NCBI GenBank assembly: GCA_036873755.1 | Contig: JAVTVY010033815.1 | Location: 62,001-126,000 of the forward strand | Source of the DNA: Hanleya hanleyi | Lineage: Eukaryota; Mollusca; Polyplacophora; Lepidopleurida; Hanleyidae | DNA: 64,000 nt | Direction: 5' to 3' | Part shown: positions 23,135 through 34,420 of the stretch, in pieces | How the letters are laid out: each line of letters opens with the position of its first letter | Position numbering within the stretch: the first letter of the stretch is position 1 | Translations under genes and position numbers: made by a program | Notes under the pieces: model-generated | Database searches by the model: none | Told to the model about the DNA's origin: nothing | The model's input: the letters and a program-made list of their open reading frames with translations, nothing else

Positions 23135-23370
23135 TAACGCCCGCCAACGCCCAGCTTAACGCTTCGACGCCCGGTGAAACATTTCAGAAGCTCTGATTTT
23201 TATAGATATTTCATGGAATTGACACTAATTGATTGAAATGTAGAGACGCCCGTCCTTGCGCCTTAACGCCCGTCTCAACGCCTTAACGCCCAATCTTAAC
23301 GCATTATCTTAACGCCTTAATGCCTTATCTTAACGCTTCAACGCGCTATAGTAACACCTTAACACCCTAT
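23135..23370 (+). repeat. ACGCC-decamer block, second copy
   Basis: Same structure as 22041-22230, with more CTTAACGCC decamers (about ten between 23230 and 23350). This subterminal iteron-like arrangement is plausible as protein binding sites of the element. Confidence 0.75.
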
Positions 23371-23390
23371 CGTAACACCTATTCCCTATA

Positions 23391-23482
23391 TGTACAGACA
23401 GCACCACCGCCACCACACATCACTACTACCATCACCACAACCACCACAACCACCGCCACCACCACCACCGGTCGTTGTCGCC
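23391..23482 (+). repeat. ACC/CCA-rich simple repeat
   Basis: An imperfect trinucleotide tract of CAC/ACC units, inside the large inverted-repeat element. Confidence 0.85.
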
Positions 23483-24689
23483 CGCCAACGCCCGGTGGTG
23501 GTGGTAGCTCCTGGTCGGCGGAACTCTTGGATCGGAGCTCTTGGAGATCGGAGCTCTTGGAGTCTGGAATGGAATTTCTAGAAAATCAGAGCTTCTGAGC
23601 TATTTTACCAGGGCGTTGAAGCGTTAATCTTGACGTTGGCGGGAGTTGCTACAAGATGACACCTCACAAGACGCATTCGGACCACGGATGGTCCATCTCT
23701 ACCACGAACACCTTCCTTCACACCCCCAAAATTCCCACTTTGGCTACTACTTCTACTGATGACGTCACCAATGGTGTCACAGATGACATGGACATCCCTG
23801 AAGTCGTGGTTTATACCACGAGAGCTTCACTTTGACACCTCACACGACGCATTCGGCCCACGGATGGTCCCACAAACACACCCCACCCACCCTCAAATTG
23901 CTACTTTCTATACTACGGCCAGACTGCGCATGCACAAAATGATGAAACGAGACGAGTCCAATCTGACGCTACCCCAAGAGAACTTCAAAACAAGACCTTA
24001 TAAGGTTCAATTGGACCACTATGGGTCCACCTCGACCTCAAAACGTACAATCAAATACCATTTTTCTACTGCGCATGCGCAGATAAACGTAAGTCCCACC
24101 TCACACCAGTTGGACGCTCCCTCACGAGTGCTTCACACCGATACCTCACACGACCCACCACGACCCCAAAAACGCCCACCCCAGCGCCACTTGCCCAGTT
24201 CTACGTGGTGAGACGAAGAAAAGGGGCCACACTCCATACCGCAAATGTTCATGTGTGTCTCCCATTAGGTTAAACATTGTTCACTGCCCTACGAGTCAAC
24301 CCATACATGCATGACATTCACAGTAACTGGGATCTTCTATGTAGGGGGAGATCACTCTTGTTCACGTGACCCAGATGTGACCCGCATGTGACCTTTGACC
24401 AGGAAGTGACCTTTCACCCCGGATGTGCCCTTTGACCGGATGTGACGTCATCGTGACGTCAGCACCCTCAGTCTATTTTTCGGACAGAATTTAGCTTCTT
24501 CCTACTGCTTTCCATACAATCCATTGAAGAATTTTCACGTCAATAACACCAATTCCAAATGTGTGTGAAAAAATTGTTAGACAGAACAAAAAATGGTTAG
24601 ACAGAAGCTTTCAACAGTTTTCAAAGATGTTCAGCAAGACAAGATGTTCTTTACATAAATCTATTCTTCATCCAAATGAATGTCCAAGT

Positions 24690-24965
24690 CGTTTTTCAGG
24701 GTATGCATCTCGGCCATGTGTTCATTTGAACATCATGGAGATGTAAAACAAACGGCCCTAGCCCTGGATAAGCGGAATCAGATACAAGTTACGAAACGTA
24801 GCACCAGAGATCTTGCGCACTACGATCGTATTTTGCCGTCAGTGTACGATATTTATCACATAATTAGAGAAACTTTGAATGCAGGCTTTTATGGCCCTGT
24901 GTGACAAGTTTCTGCAATAATATTTTGAAATCCATTGAAACCTGAACATGATCTAGCAAATGCCA
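24690..24965 (+). repeat. Dispersed repeat shared with 37671-37945
   Basis: 'TTTGAACATCATGGAGATG', then 'GATAAGCGGAATCAGATACAAG' in pieces and 'ACGAAACGTAGCACCAGAGATCTT'. These match 37675-37780 in the same order, and inverted at about 39100-39190. It flanks reverse-transcriptase remnants in both places. Confidence 0.65.
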
Positions 24966-25127
24966 CCATATACTCCGTAAGCAGATTCTGGAATATTGCT
25001 ATCCAGAAATGGGTAGCTAACTATGCAAAAATTGTAATCGTCTTTCTTGTAGTAGACTGTAGACGTGAGAGAAAGTCTTGATCAATTTTGTATGTTCCAT
25101 ATAGTTCTTCAAATCCAGTGAAGGAGG

Positions 25128-25510
25128 CTATATATCCTTCGCAGCGTCGCTAATATAGGGATTATCCAGTGTTAGGACCTACAGATATAGTTGTTGGTGA
25201 AAGAGAAGAAACGGGCGAATGGTTACAATATTCCAATATAGGTATACATATTGTGCACCACTTTTGGCAGGCCTCTAGAGTCTGTTCTCTTATTAATACG
25301 ACTATATGCAGAAACTGTCAAAAGATAACCATTCCGAAGCCCGTTCCTTCTTATCAAATAACCGTTATATAGACGATCTTCTAACACTCGATAATCCCTA
25401 TGTTAGCGACGCTGTGAAGTATATATATGTTACACATCCACCCGATAATACTATACATGTGGTACTTTTTCATAAGAGTTTCAACAGAGATGGTGCGCTT
25501 GAATAGTACA
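25128..25510 (+). pseudogene. Reverse-transcriptase remnant with RYIDDLL motif, partly inverted-duplicated
   Basis: At about 25345-25430 the plus strand reads SFLSNNRYIDDLLTLDNP followed by a V.YIY segment. This is the YIDD catalytic box of a retroelement RT, similar to the remnant at 38660. Only about 65 residues survive. The segment 25128-25195 is an inverted copy of 25352-25430, so the locus can form a hairpin with about 65-bp arms. The RT class is uncertain; Penelope-like or another non-LTR type is my best guess. Confidence 0.55.
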
Positions 25511-27347
25511 AAAGAAGCACAGAAAATAATTCGTGAGTCGCACGTATGAACAGTACCGTAACCTGAATTGCTACCTTACCGCCGTAAATTTTAAACTATG
25601 GGGCATCATAATAATTGATACCTTATATTCTAACTGGATGTAGGTTGCATAGGGTTTGATTCCTCTCAGCATAAGTGCATTCTCCAACAATTAAGGATAA
25701 GAGATGGGTATAAGCCAACAGAAGAGATGTCTTTTGTAATATTGGTTAATAGTATGGACGAAGTGAAACTGGAAAGAATGGACAGTGTGGGCTGTCCTTG
25801 GTTAGGTCCACTGTAAGTCGGCTAACAGCATCATTAAACACTGAGCTATAAAAAGACATAATCCAAAAGAAAAGGAGACACCCAATACATCATGATGACG
25901 AATCACTTCAGAAGATTTATACTTCTTTAAGTATCAGATTAAAAATGTTGACGTTTTATTATTAATATATATTTACTGAATGACTTAAGCAATTGTGGTT
26001 AAACTGGTGTTCATTATCTCTCCATATTTCAAGGCGGCTATAACCGCTATACTTCACACCTTCACCTGAGTGTGTTTAATTCCATGGCACGATTACAGCG
26101 CACTTCTTGCTATAGTTTTAATATACATTAATATATAGGAATGAAAATACATTAATATACACGTTTTTAATATATACATGCACGCATCGTCAAAGAACTA
26201 CATTTGTCACTCGCTGAGAATTTATATGCGTTGCTCTAAAGACCACGCACGCTCCCTCTGACATCTCAGTGTCAGATTTCGAAATCAGGAGATCATGTAA
26301 CGTGACATTAATTTTACTATCAAAGGTATAGCATTGGGAGACAAACATGTGACATCTCATTCTCCATCGCAAGATCTGATAGGCAGTTGGAGATTCTTCG
26401 TCAAATGCAGTTGTCGTTGATCTAGGGGTCCTTGTCGCGAAGGTTCAGTCCTACCCAACTCCATACGGTTAAATTTCATCTTTACAAATTTTGTTCACCG
26501 CTGAACTGTGTCCACATAGAAATACCGTTTAAAACGCGGTTGGTTCTTATCCGTGTTAGATGCAATATGCGAGGCATTTCAACAAAGAAACCATAATCCC
26601 TTTTGACAATCATACAAAATATATTGCTAAATTAACTTTCAAAAACAGGAATAGCAAGAACTCTCGAAGAGCTCTCCCCGCCGCTCCATCCCCGCGTGAT
26701 CATGTATCCACTGAGTCTGACAAACACATTATCACGGTCCATCAGCTGTAATACACACGGAGACATGGAAACAAGATTTGCTTATAGGCCTATCTATGAA
26801 CGGTTTTTGCGAAGCCGAACCTATATATTCTCTGATCACACCAAAGGTTGGTTTCCTTGAAATCTAGCAATGAATTTCCTCTAACATGGTTGTTAAGGAC
26901 TGTCTTTTGCAGTCTACATAGATTACACTGTTAGAAGAATTGAGCACAGACGTGAGCGACTGACGATGTTTGGTGTACGTCACGTCACGTAGATGGCGTA
27001 CACGTATGTAGTATGGTCAATGATAGTGGATGATCGACTTTCATCAGTCTTTCTTTTGACCACACGATACGTCATCTCGTACAATATCAACCGGACTGCA
27101 ATATTTCAAACTGTAATTCACAAGATTATGTTATAAGACAAAAATCTCTTCCTCCTCGAAATGTTTGACAAGGAAATTTAAACATGAATTCTGTGAATGG
27201 TTGGTGGTACGTCGATAAATATAGATTCTCTGACTGGTAGTATTTCTTGTAATTCATTCACGTTCAAAAAGAACTGTTGACTTAAGACGGTTCATTGCAG
27301 GTGAACTATATAGATGATGATGTGGTCAAAGTAAATATATGTATACA
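25511..27347. other. Intergenic, no recognised feature
   Basis: AT-rich sequence with scattered short open frames. I see no convincing exon, RNA gene or element boundary. Confidence 0.4.
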
Positions 27348-27351
27348 TTAA

Positions 27352-27733
27352 CCCCACCTGACGATTTGAGGCCTGTCTAGTCCTGGAGATGGGCTTATTC
27401 ACCGCACACCCCACAAAATATTTATCTTATTCCTTAGGCTAGAGAGATGAAGCTTCCCACAATATATTTTGGGGTAAACTTCTACCCGAAAATGTAAACA
27501 AATTCAAAAACGCCGCATTGATGATGTCACGGTGACGTCATATTCGAAATATGCATTTCGCACAAAAAAATTACATAATTAAATAGAAAATAATTACCGG
27601 ACGTGAAATGAAATAATTTTGGGCACTTTCATGTATAAAAAGCTAAATTTTAAGACGAAACGACACTTTTCAGGGCCGCCATGATGACTGTTGAACTTTT
27701 GTAGCCCCCCCGCCCCGCCCAGGCCTGGTAGGG
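27352..27733. mobile_element. piggyBac-like MITE with TTAA target duplication, second intact copy
   Basis: TTAA (27348-27351) is followed by CCCCACCTGACGATTTGAGGCC, and the inverted end GCCCAGGCCTGGTAGGG is followed by TTAA (27734-27737). Interior phrases such as AACTTCTACCCGAAAATGTAAA and GGTGACGTCATATTC match the other family members. Length is 382 bp. Confidence 0.75.
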
Positions 27734-27737
27734 TTAA

Positions 27738-29400
27738 GAGATATTAATCTAGGCCACTCCCAGAGGAACGATCACTGTAACTTTGACCATATGTATTCTA
27801 GGCATCACATGTTTGATTGCTTTATTCTTTTATTTCAGTTTTTTCTGCAGCCGAAAGACTATGATGATTTGCCATGATTCCTTTAAAATCCATTTTTTTC
27901 TTTTAGGTACACCTCCCCTCAAAGGTAATATTACGTTTTCTTTATCTTATATAAGTTCCTGCTATTGTCAAACGGTTTACTAAAACCAACTTAGTATCAT
28001 TGCATAACCCGAGCATGGCATGAGAAAAACATATGTTCACAGCATTAGTAACAGATTCTGGGCACTCATAATCACCGATAAATGGTACAGCAAGAAATGT
28101 GACCGATAGAAACTATAACCTATACGGGCTGTATTATCGGCACGCTTTGATTCCGCCAGTGCTGTAGCATGTTATCAGTTTATTCAGCATGGCTCTTAAC
28201 TGCAAGGCATGAACTTAAGATCCGATTGGGAGTTTACTTTATTGATACTAGTTCCTCACTATAGTTTACCAAATCGTCTCTGTTTGTTTGTTTCTTTCTT
28301 TCTTTTTGTCCGTGGTAGAGTTTTGGCCCAAAGGCCACGAAAAGTCGTCATGACAGTATTTGAGTCATTGAGGGAAACCTGAAACAGGAGCGTCGAAAGG
28401 TCTTCAAAAGTCCAGGGGGAGGGGGGGGGGGGCTAGGGGTGACAACTGTGAAAACGTTATTCTCCCGGGCAATCCTAGGAGGTCCGTCATATACCCCACC
28501 CCCACGGAAAGCTTGGAAATTTTAGGCTTCATTTCCCGCAATCTTGTTTGACGTAATAACTTGGCGTTTTAACAGTTTCAAAAAGGACATCCAACGCACA
28601 AATGAATACCGGCAACGTTTTGGTGGATGGCCGTAACATTGAAACTTATTCAGGATATAGCCTATGTAGCTTCGAGATCGGAAAAGTGCTTTGAGACAGG
28701 AAAATGTTGAGAGCTTGGAACATGATAAACATGAATTGCAGGCAAGCACCTAAAAGGTGCGTGGACCCCTCAGCCTATTTTGTTTTTTTAGTCAAGTAGG
28801 ATCAGGGCTGCATCTAGAGCCAGTTTAGTTTCGGAAAACATATGGGCGCCCGAAACTCAAATGAAACAAAAAACGAAAGTGTTGTTTTTGTTAAATTTGA
28901 AAGGATTTCTGAAGGAAATACTCCCAGGAAAAGCTTCTGGGAGCCTCAATATCAATCCGATTGCATAGCTGGGTATTGAATTTCATGTTAATAAACCTCT
29001 GTTTTGTGATTGATCACAGGCTCTTTGCGCCGAAATTCACTTAAAAAAATTGGACCCTCAATAATGAATTACGAAAAGGAACTGGGAGTTTGGGATCGGA
29101 ACCTGCAAAAAATCCCTGGATACCGTATATAACAGACTTCGGTTTCACGTGAGTGGTGTGCTGGGATTACAGCATGCAAGGAAGTGTAGCTTTATCAGTG
29201 GCAATTTATGCATTGCATAAGTGTGATAACAAGTAAACACACTTATTGACACAGGCCCACCCTTATCATTATTTTGGGGGGGGGGGGCATAAGCTCCAGG
29301 TATGCAAACTGATTCAAAAGAGGCAGGCTAAAAATGGGCTCTCCTAATCACTCGTTTTACATAATTCCCAAGGTACAGTAACATGTTTGGTGAAAAAAAG
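27738..29400. other. Intergenic, no recognised gene
   Basis: G-rich homopolymer runs at about 28417-28432 and 29275-29287, and a TTTCTTTCTTTC tract at about 28290. No exon recognised. Confidence 0.4.
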
Positions 29401-29520
29401 ATAGTGCCACGGCACTGTAGCTCATCTGGCTGTAACTGGAGAGAGTAGCTGTGAGAAATCTTTACTAAAGAACTGCAATAGATGAGTTTCTAACTTGTGT
29501 TGTCCCCCCTGAATACTGGA
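29396..29520 (+). repeat. Solo end fragment of the 30979-32602 element
   Basis: It matches 30980-31095 base for base over most of its length: GATAGTGCCACGGCACTGTAGCTCATCTG, read in pieces, then 'GTAGCTGTGAGAAAT' and 'AAAGAACTGCAATAGAT'. GTGCCACGGCAC is a short palindrome at the extreme end. No core repeats follow. Confidence 0.75.
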
Positions 29521-30064
29521 TGCAGTAATTTCCCACTTCCTCCGTTCTGTGACACACTCAACAAATGGTGCTCCAAAAACAGGTCATTTACAATATCAAC
29601 CGAGGTCATATTCTACAAATGGTGCTTCGATCCAGTCCACAATCATGAGATGGTGACCAGGCGACCTAGAACTTCAAACCTAGAGCAAACACAGCAGCGG
29701 TGTTATAATATACATTATAAATAAGCTAATTAGACATTGACAATGGTTACGTGCTGGTAGTACTTCTTTACATGTATACAGTAGGTTCATATGGATTATC
29801 ATTCATTATCTTGTTAACAAACGGGTTTGACTGGAAATGAATTTAAGACTTCCTCTTTGCATCACATATTCACTGATAAAAATCATGATTCATTGTTATC
29901 CTATCAAATAACAATCAATTATAATCTGTCTCTTCTGCGACTAGCCGTGTGTTAGATGCCTATATTGGTTGCATTCGAATGCATGAACTTTTATACACCT
30001 ATACACTTTTTGTAATATGTTTTTAAGTTGAGATATTCTCATATTCTTATGACGAGGTGATGGG
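29521..30064. other. Upstream region of the chitin-binding gene
   Basis: AT-rich. Apart from the TATA box that follows, I see no specific regulatory motif. Confidence 0.4.
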
Positions 30065-30073
30065 TATATAAAT
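30065..30073 (+). promoter_or_regulatory. TATA box of the chitin-binding protein gene
   Basis: TATATAAAT lies 84 bp upstream of the ATG at 30157. Transcription would start near 30095-30100, leaving a 5' leader of about 60 bases without an upstream ATG that I can see. Confidence 0.5.
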
Positions 30074-30156
30074 AATAGTTGCCATCTGTATTGGTTACTA
30101 GCCTCGCTACATCTGTGCACTACTCTACTTAAACAAGGGTAAGCTGAACAGCGAAA

Positions 30157-30289
30157 ATGCTTACAAAGATGAAACCTTGCAACCATTTAGCGATGTGGTT
30201 ACTCTTTAGTTTGCTGATAGCATCCCGGGTTTTTACAAGACATGTGAGTCGGAGAGAGATTCCATTGAGTCCAGATAAGGTGTTCAGCG
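30157..30289 (+). CDS. Secreted chitin-binding protein gene, exon 1 (signal peptide)
   Basis: ATG in a good context (A at -3) opens 44 codons plus one base, with donor AGCG/GTAAGT at 30290. The peptide has a short basic start (MLTKMKPCNH), a hydrophobic core (LAMWLLFSLLIA) and then a basic stretch with RHVSRRE, as expected for a signal peptide followed by a possible processing site. It ends in phase 1, exactly the phase needed by the exon at 37210. Joining gives a Ser-Ala-Lys-Cys junction. The start was chosen because the next ATG (codon 5) would shorten only the basic part and the TATA box is well placed. Identification depends on the downstream domain exons. Confidence 0.75.
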
Positions 30290-30978
30290 GTAAGTATTAA
30301 ACCGTTACTTCATCAGACTTATCATCAAATCCATGTTGAACTGGGTTGTATTTTTGCTACTTGTAAATGTTATAATTATACTATTGTTCACGCTACCCAT
30401 TAACGCTCATTAATCATTCACATATAAGCATATAATAATATGCATGTCATATCACATATGCCTGCACAGCATATTTGTGGCTCCTATATTATTTGGTTTG
30501 AGGTGTCATATCAATGCTACAAAAGAAAGTCCGTCCTAGAAATGCCTCCAATAATACCAAAATAGGTCTGGGAACACATTTTGATCAATCATAGCTCCAT
30601 TGTTATGCAAATGATCACAGAAACACTTTGGAGGTTGATATTTTCGTCTGTAAACTTCAAGAAATATAATTGTTCAGATTTTGGGGAGAAAGAATCGGTA
30701 TTATCAGTGTCATACGCGAAGGAGTATCATTTGGTTCGTGCGTTTGATTTCTGCAATAAATTTAATATGACCGTTTGATCGGGGGGGGGGGGCATGCCAA
30801 TGTACTAACCTTATCAGTACCAGTGTATGTAGACGGGTGGAGGGTATTTATTATTATTATTTGTTTTTCAAGCATCTGGTTTTGTTATCAGGCCATTGGA
30901 CATAAAATACATGGAAAGAAAATTCGTTAATGCACACAGAATACAAATTTTCCATTCCAAATTACATTCGCAGAATTT
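30290..30978. other. First intron of the chitin-binding gene, no recognised feature
   Basis: AT-rich with a G run at about 30780-30792. Nothing else recognised before the element at 30979. Confidence 0.4.
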
Positions 30979-32602
30979 AAAAGATAGTGCCACGGCACTG
31001 TAGCTCATCTGTCTGTAGCTGGAGAAAGTAGCTGTGAGAAATTTTTACTAAAGAACTGCAATAGATAAGTTTCTAACTTGAGTTGTACCCCCTGAAAACT
31101 AAATGATCCATGCAGTTATTTCCTGAGATTTCATGATAAAGTTTCATGGGAAATTCAAGATGCAGCCATACTGGATTTTCGAAATGGACCAAAAAAGGTA
31201 TCTTGCACAACTGGACCACAAGGGGAACCTGTGTATCAACATCCATGCAGTAATATCCTGAGAATTCACGATAACAAAATTTCATGGGGAAATTCAAGAT
31301 GGCCACGTGGTGGCCATATTGGGTTTTCGAATCGGGCAAGAAAAGGTATCTTGCTCAACTTGACCCCAAGGGGAACCTGTGTATCATATTTGAGAAAGAT
31401 CAATGCAGTAGTTCCTGAGAAATCGCGATAACAAAGTTTCATGGGGAAATCCAAGATGGTCGCCTGGTGGCCATATTGGATTTTTGAATGAGAGCAGAAA
31501 AGGTATCGTGCACAACTAGACACCAAGGGAAACATGTGTACTAAATTTGAGAAAGATCCATGCAGTAGTTTCTGAGAAATCGCAATAACAATGTTTCATG
31601 GGGAAATCCATGATGACCGCCTGGTGGCCATATTGGATTTTTCAATCAGACCACAAATTGTATCTTGCACAACTAGACCCCAAGGGGAACCTCTGTACCA
31701 AATTTGAGAAAGATCCATGCAGTAGTTCCTGAGAAATCGCGATAACAATGTTTCATCTGGAAATCCAAGATGGCCGCCTGGTGGCCATATTGGATTTTTC
31801 AATCAGACCACAAATTGTATCTTGCACAACTAGACCCCAAAGGGAACCTCTGTACCAAATTTGAGAAAGATCCATGAAGTGGTTCCTGAGAAATCGCGAT
31901 AACAATGTTTCATCTGAAAATCCAAGATGGCCGCCTGGTGGCCATATTGGATTTCTGAATCAGACCACAAAAGTATCTTGCACAACTAGACCCCAAGGGG
32001 AACCTGTGTATCAAATTTGAGAAAGATCCATGCAGTACTTCCTGATAAATCACGATAACAAAGTTTCATAGGGAAATCCAAGATGGCCACCTGGTGGCCA
32101 TATTGGATGTTTGAATCAGAGCAGAAAAGGTATCTTGCACAACTAGACCCCAAGGGGAACCTGTGTACCAAATTTGAGAAAGATCTATGCAATAGTTCCT
32201 GAGAAATCGCGATAACACTGTTTCATCAGGAAATCCAAGATGGCCGCCTGGTGGCCATATTGGATTTTTGAATCAGACCACAAAAGGTATCTTGCACAAC
32301 TAGATCCCAAGAGGAACCTGTGTACCAAATTTGAGAAAGATCCATGCAGTAGTTACCGAAAAATAATGACAAGATTTCACTAGCAAATTCAAGATGGCCG
32401 GCATGGCAGCCATATCTAAGATCGTATCGACACGGCATGAACACATTCTGGTGTACTCATTGGGGGGAACATGCATGCCAAGTTTCAGCTTAATCGGCCA
32501 AGCGGTTTCAGAGAAGAAGATGTTTACGCACGACGCACGACGCACGACGGACAATCAGACCATGACATAAGCCCATCGGGCCTTCGGCCCAGATGAGCTA
32601 AA
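30979..32602 (-). mobile_element. Helentron-like element whose core is the 157-bp satellite monomer
   Basis: The left end carries the palindrome GTGCCACGGCAC at 30987 and a unique flank. About eight monomers of about 155 bp follow, with ATGGCC..CTGGTGGCCATATTGGAT recurring. On the right side are a unique flank, a CGCACGACGCACGACG simple repeat (32525-32550), the hairpin CGGGCC-TTC-GGCCC (about 32577-32590) and GATGAGCTAAAAA. Ends TAGCTCATCTG and CAGATGAGCTA are inverted to each other. In reverse complement the monomers equal those of the array from 39415 on. The structure fits non-autonomous Helentron/pearl-type elements. No Rep/helicase gene is present. Confidence 0.75.
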
Positions 32603-32949
32603 AAAACGCTGTTACGTTTCTCTGTCAATTCTGTGAATTTCATTTGACCTGTCTGATGACGTCACATCCGCTTATTGTCGGATGGTATTCGTCGGTCTTC
32701 TTTTGACCAAATCTTCGAGAACGTGTTTGTCGATATTTGGTTTAGAGATACTTAGTGTGTTCGAATATTGATAGATTACATTAAATTAGATATGAATTCA
32801 CCATAGGCAAGTGATGTAATGAATTTAGGTGGTTGGTACAAAAGTTTGACGAAGATGGAATAAACAGAGTACGAAATATGCGATACGTAACAGGTGAATT
32901 AACAATAACTGATCTAAACATAAACAACTGATAACTGTGGAGTTCTTAA
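32603..32949. other. First intron, no recognised feature
   Basis: AT-rich spacer between the Helentron-like element and the RT remnant. Confidence 0.4.
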
Positions 32950-34420
32950 TTGTCGAGAAGGTATGCCTTTAATTGTGATTTAAAGAATGATATAGAATCA
33001 ATTGTTTTTAGCGTTGAGGGTAAATTGTTCCATTCTCGAGGCCCAGTATAGTCTTTAGCGTGTTGTACGATCTATTTTATTTTGGGTTCTATTTCGAAAG
33101 TGATGTATATCAGACTGTAGGGTAATATAATGCTTTGGACGTGTGAATGAGTGATACATAAATGTGTGGACATGGAGCAAATGAGAGTATTGGGTGAGCT
33201 TTGAAAGGGGAAGAACTTGTAAATTACTGAAAATTGCCTGGGCATGGTCCTGTTTATTTGGAAAAAACCTAACTATTCGAATAGCTCGTTTTTGTAGCAG
33301 GAATACTGAATTTCAATGGGATGAGCACGTGTTTCCCCAAAGTATGTTTCCGTATGATAAATAAGAGAAAAATTAGTGATTAATATAAGATACATAGAGT
33401 TTCCTTGTTGATCAAGTTTTTAACGTGATTGATAATTCCAATATTTATTGACAACTTGTTTGCATTTCGTTAATATGAGCTGTCCAGGTAAGAATGTCAC
33501 TGAAGATAATTCACAGAAATGTGAATTTCCAAACAATTTCAACATCTGAACCAGAAATTAGCAGTGCAAATATTGGCCCGCGTGGTAGTTTTATGTTCCG
33601 TTTTATTATCATATATTTCATATTCTTAATATTTAGAGATACCGTAGTATCGATGGCATCGACTAGGTTTTTGTTGGGGTAGAAAGGGAATAGTATGGAG
33701 GAGATTTGTTATATTGTCTATGTCCTCGACATGAAACAAAAAGATAACTGGTCCATGGATTGACCCCTGCGGTACACCACATGTGGTTCACTCTGGTTGA
33801 GATACGATGACCTATTTGAAAGATACTTTTTGAACCAATTGTTAGAGAAGCCTCGTAAATCATAGTGATTTAATTTATTGAGCAAAATAGTGTGGCTAAC
33901 TGTCCAAGGCTTTTGGAAAAATCCAGAAAAGCTACTATACTATGTTCATTTGCCTCCTTTGCAAGGGCTAGTTTGTCATATAGGTAACACGCTGCTAGTG
34001 CTATAGAGTTTTTTGCTCTGAATCCGTATTGATTTAGGTGAAATAGTATCGTTTCGTTCCAGAAAATCTGTGGCCATATTGACTCTCAGATTTTTCCAGA
34101 ATCTTACTGAAGAAAGGTAGAATGGATATAGGGCGGTACTTTTCCACAGAGTGGATATCACCAGTTTTATGAATGGAAGTTACGTTAGCTGCTTTCAAAC
34201 GATCGAAAAGACCTGTTCATGATATTTTGATAGAGGAGCGGAAATATAATCGGAATCTAGTATTAACAATGACATTTTAATACCATCCAAATTTTTCATC
34301 GAAGTAGTGTTTTCTTGCAAGTCAAATAGTATTATTTAGCTCATTTCTATATTATCTGAATTTTCAGCATGATTAAGGAATTGTAGTCGATATAACCGAT
34401 TGTTGTCGTGAATAAATTTA
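32950..34420 (-). pseudogene. Non-LTR retrotransposon reverse transcriptase (Jockey/CR1-like), multiply frameshifted
   Basis: On the minus strand, RT motifs appear in the correct order but in shifting frames. These are a linker with NRLYRLQFLNHAEN (about 34380), then KYRPISILPFFSKILEK (about 34110), NQYGFRAKNSIALA (about 34020), AFLDFSK (about 33920), GFSNNWFKKYLSNRS (about 33830) and a degraded equivalent of the VPQGS..GP block (about 33750). A catalytic-box region follows, reading DAIDTTVSLN (about 33640) where FADDTTVSL is expected. Beyond it is the thumb-like QKRAIRIVRFFPNKQDH (about 33270). Several stops and frameshifts, and loss of a catalytic Asp, make it inactive. No endonuclease domain was seen. 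It sits in an intron of the chitin-binding gene, in opposite orientation. Confidence 0.8.

Larger units (their letters stand above)
20713..24506. mobile_element. Large inverted-repeat DNA element carrying a broken zinc-finger gene
   Basis: The left end AGTAGGAAGAAGC (20713; an extra copy at 19631) is mirrored by GCTTCTTCCTACT ending at about 24506. Inverted arms of roughly 0.9-1.3 kb (about 20713-22085 and 23560-24506) share in mirrored order the paired TGACGTCA sites, CCGGGTCA-type motifs, GCGCATGCGC palindromes and the 'TGTCATCTTGTAGCAAC' inner edge. The arms are diverged by many substitutions and deletions. The interior contains ACGCC decamer repeats, an ACC-rich simple repeat and a minus-strand C2H2 pseudogene. 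Superfamily is unknown to me. Confidence 0.75.

Noticed and set aside
27740..27790. Minus-strand MVKVTVIVPLG as a KCTD9 first exon
   Set aside because: Only a short resemblance, no consensus donor in phase 0, and it overlaps the edge of a MITE.
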